Shown: positions 25,383 to 38,049 of the stretch, one piece after another
How the letters are laid out: every line of letters begins with the position of its first letter
Position numbering within the stretch: position 1 is the stretch's first letter
Made by a program: the position numbers and the translations under genes
Notes under the pieces: model-generated
What the model saw: only the letters and a program-made list of their open reading frames with translations
What the model was told of the DNA's origin: nothing
Database searches by the model: none
Assembly (NCBI GenBank): GCA_949752745.1
Contig: OX457029.1
Coordinates: forward strand, 18,060,615 to 18,124,614
Length of the DNA stretch: 64,000 nucleotides
Source: Protula sp. h YS-2021
Taxonomy: Eukaryota > Annelida > Polychaeta > Sabellida > Serpulidae
Reading direction: 5' to 3'

Positions 25383-27680
25383 TTAAGCAAGAACTATACT
25401 TTGGTTTACCGTTTTCTTTTGGACATTAAGTAATGAGTTCCAGTATAATAAGGAATTTATTGCTTTCAATTTAAGCTTTACAAACTCTTCATAAAATATT
25501 TTACTTTTCGCCTTTTTAAAGTTTGTTAATCTAACTTTTAAGACCATATTGTGGCATTTGTAACCAGGAGTTGTTCCACAGGATGTCAACTGCATTAAAG
25601 GTAAATATGATTTCTTTTGTACATTTCAGCATGTTTGCATTAAATAACTGCATAGGTGGTAGTTTTGTGACCTTAGAATTGCACCGAAGAAGGAATTGAA
25701 ATGCAGTTTCTGTAACGTCTCACCAGCTTTTCGCTCTGTCCTGTATTCCTGTTATGTGGATCAACCATGCCATGTGTAGTGCTTTTACCTGTGACTATAC
25801 ATCTATATTACATTTGCATCTCAAATATAGGACAAATGTTTTATTTTCGCTGGTTTATAATTCAAATAAACTTTTTTTCTTGCTGCATGGATACGGTACG
25901 GATTGGTGAGGTCTTCAAACACAGACATGGAGTAGATAACATTGGGTATGCCATAACTATTTGAAACCAAAAACTTTGGGACACAATCTAAAACAAGGTC
26001 TTGATCTTGTGTAATTTGCTTTAATCTGCCTTAATGTTTTCTTCATCATCATGTTCAATGTGCAACATTAGTTTTACAGATGATCCTTTGCACAACGTCG
26101 TATCATGCACTGTTTCTTTTTCATATCTCCACGGACCCAAGCATAACAAAATTTCCAAATTCAGTCTTAACGCTAAAATCTTTGAAAAACGGCAAATTAG
26201 AGTTCATCTAGACTACCTGTTCTTTCCTGTGAGTCATAGAACTTTAACATACCAAATCTTCGTTTGATTTATAATATTTAACATGTGTTTTCCATTCTAT
26301 ATGAAAGTATTTTAGTTAAAATTTGTTAAGCTGTGATCTATATTTAGCCAGGAAAACTAAACATCTTTTTCCTTTCGTTTTCTAAAAGGGTTATCACTCT
26401 TCGCCCTCGCTAGTTTTCATTGCATGTTACAATAGTTGAAAGTTTCTACTAATTTTCGCCCAATATCCTCTCAAAATTAAGTGTAAAATTCAGAAGATAA
26501 GTCACTGCAACAGTAATTTATTTGCCTAGAGTTTTTAATGCTTCAATCAGTTGACATATTCCCTTCGCATTCTGAGAAGTCTGTAAAATCGTCATTTGAT
26601 CGCTCAAATTGTCCAACTGTTTTCTTTTCATAAAACAGCTTTGATCTGTTGAAAACTATGCATTAATTTGTTCATTAAGTTCAATAAATTGTATTCCAGA
26701 TCGCATCCAGGTTCATCTAGTATTCTCCTACGCTATAGTGTTTAATCCATTTTATACAGATCACAAAGCTCAATTTTGTCATCAGTAGCTTATTCAGAAG
26801 ATATCTTTGAGTGGAGTCTCTCCATTTCACCAACCAAAAGAGATTCTCTTGTTTTTTTCTTTGCTCGTTTTGAGCAGTATTTGAACGAGTAACTCATAAC
26901 ATTGTGTTTCAATCGATCGAAACGTGAATCTAGATTGGCTATGTCTTTATTCTCATCCTAAATATCATCGATTTATCGTCGAATAATTCTGTTATATTCT
27001 TCCTCTTTTAGTATACTAGAGTGTAAGTTTCATTATCTGGTTCAATCATGGTTGTCTAATTTAACGTTTATCTCCGTGATATAATGGCCAATTTTTGTCG
27101 TAGGTCAAAGTTTAGAGCTTGCAATTTCCTTCTCAAATTGTTTTTGAAATAAAAAGAAATCTAATATACATTTAATTCGGGGATTATAGGTTCTGCGGCG
27201 CTGATCTGATCTAAGCTGTTGTTAAATACACTCTTGAAGTCGCCTCTAAGATAAATGCAGTGTCCAAAATGATAACCACCAACATTTCCTGTATTTTGTC
27301 TAAAACGTTGCCCTTTCGTTCTCATTAATTGGATGAGCGGACATTACAAATGGAGTCTCTGTGGTTTCTTGTTTAAAATTTAAAATCTGAAACCTGCCTT
27401 GCGTTATTATTTTTATGTTCTGTAACTTCAAAGGGTTTAGAAAAAAGAATGGCTTGGCCGGACCTGCGAATGGAGCTAGGATTATAAAATAATCTTTCCC
27501 ATTTCCCCGATGTTTTTCCCAGATCTGCAAATCCTCATTAATACAGTGCGTTTCTTAGACCAAGCAATTGGAATCGGAGCGCAATTGTTTGATTCTTGGT
27601 AGTTGATAAACAAAAGGGAGATTGGAAAACGGTAGTTGCGCAGCAGATGGTGCTGCTTTTCGATTATTTCTGTCAATCGA
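25383..27680 (-). mobile_element. Very degenerate L1/Tx1-like LINE remnant
   Basis: On -, scattered frames show an endonuclease-like GDFKSVFNNSLDQ (near 27.2 kb) and the linker typical of L1-group proteins (LDNHD-TR, then YNRIIRR and FKYCSKRAKKKTRESLLVGE, near 26.8-27.0 kb). A C-terminal FYEEFVKLKLKAINSLLYWN (near 25.5 kb) follows. The catalytic RT core was not found. Stops are frequent. Identification rests on pattern and order and is tentative. Confidence 0.4.
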
Positions 27681-27879
27681 AATAAACTAATGGCACATTA
27701 GACAGAGAGAGAGAGACATGGCCATGTTTGCTGTTCCAGATGTAAAGAAGGTGTCAAATTTTGATATGTTATAAAGAAACATGTAAGTAAGATCTGCTTC
27801 TTTGGCTTTTAGATATGAAACAAAGACAAAATTTTGTAAAAGGCTGCGCTGTCCTCTTAAATACTGCTTAAATACTGAA

Positions 27880-30720
27880 GTAAGTCATAAATCTTTTTTC
27901 TGATATGGGTAGCACGCAATATGTGTGTTGGCCTGTGAACCCCAAACCCCAAACGAAAATTCGACCAAAGTATATTCGATAAGTGTTGGTAGTGGTGGTG
28001 TTTCTCGTCGGTTTCGATGAATGAGGATCTGGCAACACCGGTCTTGTGGAGGCGTTGATGTGACGACAGTCATGCACTGGATGCACACATTTGCCGCACG
28101 TCTGGCACTTGTAAACGTCTGTCTGTACTCTGAAAGGACTTTAAAGTGTCAAGACACGGACGGCCATTGAGAGGATATCCCTCTTTCACTTGCCATATAA
28201 CATAACTTTCGGGATGCAAGTTAGCCATGTGCCTAACCTGTCCCATCCACCACAACTGACTACGAATCAGTTGGGCTTCCATACCTTCTTTGCCAGTGTT
28301 GGTTGTAAGACTTCGGTGTGAGATACTTTATCTTTACACTTGATATCACATATTCGGTGGAGACATCTCATGTAGGAAGAGTCTACTTGAACTAAGTGCC
28401 TTTGATGCAGCGTTCATGCTTCGCTCCCGTAGTGTAGTGTTGTATTGTAAACGTTCATTTTTGTCTTACATTTGATGCCCCTGTTACTCCAAAGCCTGTG
28501 TAATAATTTACAAAACAGTGAACTGGCTTTCGGTATATGGCTTTCGGGTTATCTCCACACTAATGTTTCCATCGGATGAGATTATGCTTCCAAGATACCA
28601 CAAATTCTTCATGGAGTTGAGTTTGGTGTCTGGCCTAGATATGACGCGGTGTTTATCATCTACGACAGGCTGATACAATATTTCAGTTTTCAGGTTGATG
28701 GGCATTGTTGCATCAAGTCTGTAATAATCTGCATGTCTTCAGGACTGTGAGCAGACGAGGCACAGTCATCGGCAAACTGCAGATCACGGATCAAAGTTTC
28801 GACTACTTTAGTAAACGCGGCAAATCTACGTAATTGCCGATGCTGCCACCAGAACGCACTTATATATACACACCTTTGCCAAGGTCGCAGAATGCATATC
28901 TATATATCAATGAGAAGAGAATTCCAAGAGCGTGGGAGCTAAGACACAACATTTTCTAGTACAATTGCTGATTTCGAATGGGGCTGAGAATTCACCGTTT
29001 CTCTTACTCTTACCATTATGCCAGGTTCGCGTTTTGCTTGCGACATTTTTCCTGTGGTTCCTTCATAGCAAAGACCATATCAGTTGCGCCCGCTAAGAAA
29101 ACTGCATTAAGATTCTGGAAGTACATTATCTATATTGTCTTCGAATTGCCGATTCAGGATGAAGCTTGCTAATATATTACCTGCTATTGATAATAGCCAA
29201 ATGTCTCGGTGGCTATCAGAGCTATCCTTTTGTATGGATGTAATATGGGGCCACCTTTCATGTCTTTTGGAATCCAGCCCTTCTTTCAGAAACAATGGGA
29301 TAATTTTGTCCGTTTAGTTTGCTTACCATATGTGCGCTTTCATTCTTGTAGATCTCGAAATGAATACTTTTCCTGAGGGTAACTGCTTAATCGCTTTCGC
29401 TACTTTGTCACATGAAGGAAGTAACTCAAAGTTTGACAGTGCTTCAGTAACTTCCTCGGATATGTCAGAGGGGCCCTTCAGTAGCGAAGTGAAGTGTTCA
29501 GCTTACCTTTCCATGATGTCTTTTTTTCGGTGAGTAACTTTGCTGCACCGTCAGCATTTGGGAGTGGAGATGTGTCTGTCGCTCGAGGTCCAAAAGCAGC
29601 TTTCAGGCCATCGTGTAGCGCCTTAAAATCGTGCTTTTCTGCAGCTAACTGTAGCTCCAGAGCTCTAACATCTCACTACTTATTTTTCAAGGCTCATAGA
29701 CGCTTTTGTACTCGAGCTTTTATTTGATAATATTAATTTTACCCTGTTAGAAAGTTCTTGTCATTCACGAACTGCAGGTGTGCGATATGCATGTTGTCCA
29801 GTGTCTTGGATATTCTGTGTCGTTCTCATCACTCTTGTTGCTTCCGTTTGACGAAGATAAGTACTTTGGCAGCTGCATTGTACGTACTGAATCGAAATCC
29901 CCTCTATGTTGTATCAACGTTCACGTCATCGGCTGAGGATTCATTAGTTGCTTTCGAAAGGCTGTTTTTCAGTTCTTCTGGATTTTCTGTGGAACCAAGA
30001 CGTGCTATGTTAAGCTGCTTAGGCTGGGGTTAGGGTTGTTTTCTCTGCAGTTCAAGCAGAGAGCGTCAGTTTCTTCTAACGAGGCGATGATCAGACCAGC
30101 AATTGAACTAGGTTTGATACGAGTTGACATCACTCCTGTTGTGGTGCCTCACTATAAAACAATACAATAAATACCAATGTTCGGACCTTGAATTCATCCA
30201 TGTTGTCTTGTGCGCTTGTTGGCATAGCGTGTTAGCGATGTGTAGCTTATGCTCTTCACATTTGGAAAGGAGTAGCTCATCATTGAAATTAGCTTCGCCA
30301 ATGCCTTGGTCATACCTGGACCATGCAAGATTGCCTGAGTCTACTCTGGCATAAAAATCTCGAAGGATTATAAGCTTATCCGTGTGGGAAGTAGGGTGCA
30401 TCACATCATAGAAGGTCTCTGTGTCTTCCTGTATGTGGGTCACAGTTGTTGTGTATGCACTGACTATCGTGGCATAGTGTATTTGAGACCTAGGGTCATA
30501 AGTCTGATAGCCTATTGGCAATGACTCTAGTTTTTGGCGATACTCGAACCGATTGCAAATCCACGGCCCAAATTCCAGTTTTGCTTGGAGTTGGCCTTTT
30601 CGGAAGAACGGGTACTGCATGACAATTTCTCTAATTGCGCTTCTTCTAATAGACGAGTCTCACTCAGAAACGAATACTCGATTGATTGTAATACCTCAGT
30701 GAGCAAGCCTTCTCAGGAGA
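27880..30720 (-). mobile_element. Non-LTR retrotransposon (APE endonuclease + RT), nearly full ORF2 but decayed
   Basis: On -: endonuclease (SETRLLEEAQLEKL near 30.65 kb, ATIVSAYTTTVTHIQ, DKLIILRDFYARVDSG, TWMNSRSEHW), linker, RT palm start (SIAGNILASFILNRQ, ESQCSFLAG), the catalytic QFADDCASSAHS near 28.77 kb, thumb (WYLGSIISSDGNI) and a C-terminus with SQLWWMGQVRHMA and a CxxC...H...C end (CQTCGKCVHPVHDC). Order and motifs fit one element. Many frameshifts and stops, and part between RT motifs A and C is lost. Confidence 0.7.
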
Positions 30721-32830
30721 TGCAGTTGGCGTCCGCTCGTCCATGTACTCCATTACCCAGTAAGCCATCATCTAGTCTGTCAGCGAGGGGTAAAGAGGCT
30801 ACCCCAGACAAATAGGTCAAAATTGAAGAACAAGGCACGCCTTGCGTGTGCAGCAGGCTTGCAACAAATTCCATCCGTTGAAGGAGAAGGAGGGGCCTGA
30901 GGAGGAACAGCTGCGACCGCAGCCAGTGCGACCAGTCTAGCTGCACACATCAGATCAGAAAACGTTTTCCTCCCTTCACTCCCCGTGCAACCAAAACCAC
31001 ATGGGGTTTGATACATCGCTTACGGGCTAACAGCAAATAACATGATTATAATTCAGTAGAACATTAGAGGTTTTTGGACTAACTGCATCGATGAACTAAC
31101 TTTAATACATGTCAATATTTCAGCCGTTTTCTGTATCCAAGAAACTTAAGGTACAGAACACAAACCACGTAACCTAAGAGGCTATGTAAGTTACACTAGC
31201 ATATTTACGAATGGCCGAGCTATCGGTGGAGTATCTACATTTATTCAAACAGACATGATCCAAAGCAAAATTCCAAATCTTTGGAATCTTTTAACCATCA
31301 CGATCTATCTTTATTCAATGGCAATTCCCCAACATACATTCACCATTTACCTGTCTATTGCTTCCGCAAGCCTGTTTTTAGAATTTTCGTGGAAGGATTT
31401 AGCTGATCTTTACCGAAGTGATCATTTTCCCACTTTACTCAAAGAGATCGTACCCTTTCGCGAGGAAAGCGTATGCAAATAAAAATTCAATAAAGCCAAC
31501 TGGTTTTTATTCCAGGAGTTATACCATCACAGTATCAGAACACAGAAATTTGCTGAAGATGACGATTCAGTCATATTACTCACCGCACTCATTCAAAGCA
31601 TCGTTCAAAAATCCATACCGACAGCATCAGGATCCCGTCAAAACCCCCACATACCTTGGATCACATATGGATCTCTCTTCGTATACAATGTCTTGTAGAG
31701 GAAAAAGTAGGAGTCTGAAACAACGCCGTCTCCAGCAAAATATAAGCTCCCCTCAAGCTTGGACAAATGAAAACGGTTTTAAAATTTCTCAAACAAAAAC
31801 AATTTGCGTGCACTTTTGCAACAAACGAAAAACCCACCATGATCCGATTTTAAAGGTTTGTGATATCGAAATACCTGTTGTGAAAGAAACCAAATTTTTA
31901 AGTTTGATGTTTTACTCTAAACTATCTTTTTCCCTCATATCAAAGAGCTAAAAAGAAAACGAGCAAAGGCATTGAACCTACTAAGAGTAATTTCTGCCAA
32001 CGGTTTTGGAGCAGACCGGGAAACTAAGCTTATGCTGTATAGAGCGCTCATAAGATCTAGGCTAGACTATGAAAGTGTCGTTTATGGATTAACAAGACCA
32101 TTCTACCTGAAGATTATGGAACCCATACTAAACCAAGGTCTACGGCTATGCTTAATAGTTTTTCGAACTTCACCATCTGACAGCCTACAAGTAGATGCAA
32201 ATAAACAACCACTCAAGGTTCGAAGGTTCAAACTTGACATGCAATATGCAGTAAAACTATATGCGAACAGAAGAAACCCTACACATGAAGTAGTCTTTGG
32301 AACAGATTCCTCAAGTCTTACAGATTGAAAACTATTGCCATCCCACCGTTTCGCACCAGAAATTTTCCAGATTTAGAGGTAGCTGGTATCATCATAGAGT
32401 CTATTGCCAACTATATGGTTCCATGTCGCCCTAAATGGACACCAGCCAAGCCTATAATTTTAACAACCCTTCATACTTACCGAAAGAGACCACAAACCCT
32501 TTCGTATTTCAAACGAACTACGAAGAAATGAAAGAGCAATATAAAGATTATCACATTTTTATACGGATAGCTCTAAGTTTCACGGTAAAGTAGCAGCTTC
32601 AGTCGTCACAGAGCATAATATTTTGAAACCAAGGCTGGGTCATCAATATTCTCTGCAGAAATTAGAGCGCTACTGATGAAAACTGAAATCATAAAGATTA
32701 GCCATCACAAGAAGTCCATGATTTGTGTTTACTCTATGTCGTTACTATAGGCATTTGAGAATGTTCAAATATCGAACGTTTTAATACTAGAACTCCTAGA
32801 AAAACATAACGGTTTACCGGGGTGTGAACG
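30690..32830 (+). mobile_element. I/Jockey-type LINE fragment, copy A
   Basis: On + the endonuclease start is readable (IIIQ-NIRG near 31.04 kb, then NISAVFCIQETK, GRAIGGVSTFIQ). A C-terminal RT part follows (RALIRSRLDYESVVYGL, TRPFYLKIMEPILNQGLRLC), then an RNase H scrap (FYTDSSKFHGKVAASVV; NVLILELLEKH). The RT core between them is lost. It shares long stretches with copy B at 39.18-40.79 kb (for example AACCTAAGAGGCTATGT). The 5' end faces the opposite-strand LINE just to its left. Confidence 0.7.
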
Positions 32831-34460
32831 AGTCCTCACTCTTAGCTCTTCCTGTCCCTTTGTAAACCAGCTGGCGAGAAGTAAGCAGACTAGAGCTGCT
32901 TGCAAGAAGTCTCGTAGGAACATCTATGAACCAATTGTTAGTAAGCTACACTACGACTAAATACTCTAAATAAGCAGTACATATCACAGGAAGACCGCAG
33001 ATTATGGCATGGGAAACTAACACAGAAGTGTGATTAGTAGCTAACCCCTACATCGCTACGTGCGACACAAAAACTCACCGAACTGACAGTGCGATCCCCA
33101 GAACGAGAGCGGACAGAGACAGGAAGAACGTTCTTGGTAGCTCACACAACTGCCACCATGTTGGCACGCTTTTGTGTCACAGGACTGCTCGCTGTTGTAC
33201 ACCTCACCTACAAATATTACATAAATAACTTCGTAAGCATTTTATCATTTTTCCATTGGCGTATACTTGTGAAAGCAGTGCTATGTGAGTAAAAACCCAA
33301 ATGTTGAATTTAAAACACTGTATTCTATTTTTCTTCTCCAAAGTAGCCGAACAAAACTTGCACCAAAATCCCAACATCGTGCAGTAGGGCTAACATGGTA
33401 CTTCTAGGATCGCGATGTTGTGATGCCCAAGTAACACCCATCAGTACTTAAGAAACTTATAAGCGTTTTTAAATCCTTGCTTAAAGTATTTCAGATCTTT
33501 TTCCTTGTTAAACAATCAAATAACCTTTTTGAAGGAACCTATTCCTTGCAAAATTCATTTGCTCAACGTTCCTATAAAACTGCAGCATTGCCTCAATGTT
33601 GGATAAATGTTGCAACCCGTCTTTGGATCAGCGTCGGTGCTCTCGCTTCCATGACAGAGATATATTAAATCTTCGAAGTGACAAATTTAAAATACATAGT
33701 ATGTATTATAAAACCATATATAATACTTTACGGGGAGTTGCTTTTCAATTGTCTATTTAACGTTGATTAAACGTCAGTTTTATTCTTACAAATAAGTTAT
33801 AGCTGCCAATGGATCTTACCGAACTGGGAAAAGTTTCAGCCATATTTTCGCCGTAACTGCTCAGATTTGAATTTTCCCCAACTTATTGATGGAACTGCGA
33901 ATTTCACTAACTGCCTTGTTCTCTGGTCATTGGTAACTCACCCATTTACTCTCCAGATGTCACTTTTCATCTTTATGCCAACAAGATGGAAAAGTTTTTG
34001 TTGTTGTTAAAACAAATTCCATGTGATTGATGCGATGCGATTGGTATATCCATATTTAAAGCCGGTAACAACAATCATCCTTGTTTGAAAGCAAGATTGT
34101 AAGGACTAATATTTTAATAAATGGCCTATACAACAGAATTCCGAATATGTACAAAATGTACTCGGATGCGTAATTTAAATATTTCAAATCTGTGATGCAT
34201 TCTAAGAAATTAGGCAACACACATCACTGATACTAGGTTTTGAAAAACTCCGTAGCTGTTCTATTAGCAAACAAATACGTATTTCGCATGGTTATAGGTT
34301 AGGGTTATAGCTGCCTTCAACTGTGAAAGTTCCCGTGCGTCGTAGTAAATATAAATTCTGTGACGGATCTTCATATTTACAATTTTGTGTGTTGTTTAGC
34401 ATATCTACTATACTGTCCCCTTTTGTCCCGCTTGATCATTATGTTTCGTTTTGATCTTTA
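32831..34460. other. No gene recognised
   Basis: One short + frame (33477-33668) is unlike any known family. No repeat or RNA gene is visible. Confidence 0.45.
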
Positions 34461-34463
34461 TGT

Positions 34464-34569
<106 letters not shown>

Positions 34570-35826
34570 CTATGCAAGCTATGCATGTAGCTATGCAAGC
34601 TGCAAATAGGTCGACAAAATATGAAATATCATCACAGTGGCAATAAGTCTGCAATTAATAAAGTTGAATAATTCCATATATATTTGAAAGCAAGTTTAAA
34701 TTTAGATATCTTTCTTTTCTGCCTTTATCATAATTAATATATATTAAGTTCATTTTGTTCAGTCTACTGATGCTATTGTTTTATATCGCAAAACATTAAA
34801 ATACAGAATGATGACCCATTGATAAAAATATACAGCAGTTTCAAATTGTTGCAAAGCAATGGGGAAAACTTTTTGTTAGTAAACCAATTCAAGTCAGGAT
34901 TTAGAATACTGATAGAATAGACTCATAAAATGTACTACCTTTAGCTTAGATTTTCAACCATCTCATCAGGTTTATTATATGCGAAATAATAAGTCGACAC
35001 AAAATATGTCGACTTGTTGTAAATCATTGTAAAAAGGGGCTATATGTTGAGAAATTTAGCAGGAATATTTCCTGGGTAATCTTCCAAACAGCTTGTATTT
35101 TGTCTGGTGATCTGATCAAAACTAGCCAATAAACACCACATTTAAATATGGACTGTACATCAGTGTAGGTGAGTATGAAGCTTTTTATACGAGTATAGAA
35201 AATAAAAATGTAAAACACTAATTTACTATTGTCTGTTTAAAGTTGGTGTGATGCTACGATTTGGTCGGACTGACATTCAATCTAAACTCGATGTTGAGGT
35301 CAGAATGCTTACTTGGATTGGTAAAATTCTCACAGAAAAGTAATTTTGGCTGCGTTGAAAAATATTAAACAGCAAATATTTTTTGGTTGTACGAAGCAGC
35401 GATCTCAAAACAAAATCCAAAAGAATTGATAGGTAGAGGGCTGACGGACATAATAAAACTGTGCATAAATTTTGAAACTGAAATTAAATGCAGAGGACGT
35501 TAGGGGTATATTTAAAACTGTGTCTTCTGAAACTTATAACATTGATAGTTGTTATATTCCAAACAACTAAAAATTCAGGTGACAATTACATTTATCGACA
35601 GGCAGTCGTAGAGAGCACAGCCCCAGCCGGTGGGATTCCGATAATGGAGGGCCACAGAGGCTTGTACAGAATTTCATAGGAAACGGATTATCAAGGTGGG
35701 AATAACAGCCAGCGACGCACGGACCGACAGCTCGACGGACAGGCGGACGGATAGCCGGGCGGACAATACCCAAACTTATAACCCCCTTCGGAGCCCAGTG
35801 CCCGGCAAGGCGCTGATTAAAAGTAA
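34570..35826. other. No gene recognised
   Basis: AT-rich. A short GACGGAC(A/G)GnCGGAC series lies near 35.70-35.77 kb, next to the exon that begins at 35832. Confidence 0.5.
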
Positions 35827-35831
35827 CTAAC

Positions 35832-36539
35832 TTTTGCAAGACATGCGGAGAGCTGTGGTCTCTTCCTCTTGTTCTTGGTTGAGGAATGTGAACACCCTGT
35901 AGAGCCATCGTGTTTCTTTGATATGCTCGGGTTTAATGGCCTTGTCTTTTATTTTAGCCCAACCATTGCGTAGTCCAATGACAGTTCCTATCATCCAGTA
36001 CGTCTCTTGGAGATTGTCTTTGTTCTTGATGTCGATGCTGTAAAAATAGAGCCCATTGACTGAATGTTTATATGCTGGTCTTGAATTGTACGATTCTTGT
36101 ACGAGATGGTACTTCCCGGACACGTAGGTGTGAAGGAAAAGACCAAGCGTGGGAAGTCTACCCTCGTCAACATTCACGTATACTTCTCTGTTCTGCAGAG
36201 TGCACTCCTTGTAATCTACAGGAACACATTCTACGCTAAAGTAAGGGTAATCGGTAAATCCTTCACCAGCCACATGTAATCTCCAGGTTAGAACAGTGAG
36301 GGATGGATCCGGCACACTCTCTTCACAGAACGCATCGGCCGATTCATTATCCGGACTGGAGTTGATTACCCAAATTGGTTCGTCGAGTGAATAATTGTTA
36401 TAGTAGATAAAGATGTCTCTTTCAACGTGCTTGTATCGTGGTTTGTCCAGAAAGTTTTCATCCGTTCTTGCGTAGATGCCGTTTATGTTGTAGTTCACAG
36501 TTCCTGAGTTGCCGACGAGGAGTCGCCCGCTTTTGCATC
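35832..36539 (-). CDS. Host exon encoding two copies of an extracellular-type repeat domain
   Basis: The 708-nt exon has an AAG acceptor before 36539 and a GTTAGT donor from 35831, and is symmetric in phase 1. If read through, the frame stops at a TAG at 35829-35827. It encodes two ~110-aa modules. Each opens NGIYARTD.../GKYHLVQESYNS, continues with (K/R)P(R/A)YKH, a FIYYNNY or LYFYSID strand, a (P/T)(I/Y)W(V/M)I segment, an acidic or Gly-rich loop and a W-R/W-LYR strand, and ends near a Cys. The same module occurs at 50405-50737. I do not know an established name. Repeats, cysteines and phase-1 exons suggest a secreted or cell-surface mosaic protein. Confidence 0.6.
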
Positions 36540-37107
36540 CTTAAAAGTAACAAACGTATTCAATGTAGAATGTTCAAAAAATTATATTTAAATAATTACA
36601 AGAAAATTTAAGACATTGCACCATCCAGACCGGCACCTAAATACTCCTATGGCGTTATGTCTTTCATAGTCCTACACTGATGTCGTGGCTTACCCGTCGT
36701 CACCCTTGGTCTTAGGAGGCATTAGATAACTTTGCCATTCAGCATTCACAGTCGACCTCACATCATATTTTCACCCCTGGGAGCACTTGGTATGAAGTGT
36801 GTTACCATGCGTCTCCAAAAAAACGCAGAGAAGGAAGGGATAATTCTGCGCGGAGTGCCAATTTCGATAAAAGAGGGGTAATATTTTCATTCAATACTCC
36901 ACGTTTTACACAAAAGAGGGTTATTTCGGAATATCACTCCGCTTTTGGTAAAAAGGTGTATTATTTCAAAATAAGCACTCCGCGTTTAGGGGTCGCTTTA
37001 AAAAGTCATGGACACGGGTGGTGACTAGTTAAGACGTGAGTGCCACCGCGGTATTTATACCCCATCTAAACCTCACCCGGGTGAATTAATTGTTCTTCCA
37101 CACAAGC
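36540..37107. repeat. Intergenic/intronic DNA with ~45-bp imperfect repeats
   Basis: Between about 36845 and 37000, three to four degenerate copies of CACTCCGCGTTTTnnnnAAAAGAGGGTTATTTCG-like units occur. No gene is visible. Confidence 0.5.
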
Positions 37108-37763
37108 ATTACAGTATAACCTCGAGTTCAGACCTCCTTGAACACAGGACCACCTTGGGAAAGGACTAGTTTTCGACAGAATCGAAAAGGAAGTTGTATG
37201 GTAAACCATTTTGGAAAGGGGAACCGTCTGGCTAAGCCCTATGGGTGGTGCTGTTTCTGAGCTTTCCCTGTACTTGATTACAGTAAAACCTGCCCGAAGT
37301 ACATCCTGATTATAAGTGACACCTGGAAATTAGGGACAATTCAAACCAGACTGTATTGAAATCCCATTTACTTCTATACTAAGGAAACCTGAATAATAAG
37401 GACATCTGGCTATTAAGGACTAGGGACATTATTTTTGCCAGAAAGTATAATTTTATACTGAAGTCGACACCAGTCATATGTCCCATAAAGTAAATAATGA
37501 GCATAAGCCGCATTTCACACTACATAGTATAGCAATTTTGGATTAGTCTTCCAAATGAACGTTCTTTGTTCTTTGAATTTATGGCGCAGCTAAGCTTTAA
37601 TGTCATCTTCGGGCTTAACAATATGTATAAAAGACAAGTTGTGGTCTGTTATTTCTCTTTGTCACTCCCAAACAAACACTATACATGTCTGTTAGGGATA
37701 CCTCCCTATTGGGAACAAGAAAGGCTCAGTTAATTAGGTGTCCTTAATATACAGGTTTTACTA
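37108..37763. mobile_element. pogo/Tigger-like MITE (37281-37763) and a partial relative (from 37110)
   Basis: CAGTAAAACCTGC at 37281 faces its complement, ACAGGTTTTACTA, ending at 37763, each bordered by TA. The element is 483 bp and has no transposase. A second terminus, CAGTATAACCTCGAG, starts near 37110, suggesting a truncated related copy immediately left. Confidence 0.6.
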
Positions 37764-38049
37764 TATATGCTCTTCCCACCTCTATTATTGCCAAGCCAGA
37801 ATGCGTATAAATATGTTCAAATTTTAAAATGTGAGAAATGTGGTTGGAATATTGATCCTGTTTTTCATTCGAGTTTTTAGAACATTTGATCCGGCTGACG
37901 ATCTTATGTTAATTTTTTCCCAAACGCCTAAACCCAACTAAGGCTGAACATTTTATGTTCGAAATTTTCGGTGACCGTGCACTTCCCAAAATTATAAAAC
38001 GTTACATCAAATTATTTTCTCACTGCACATGATTCATATTTGGCATGGT

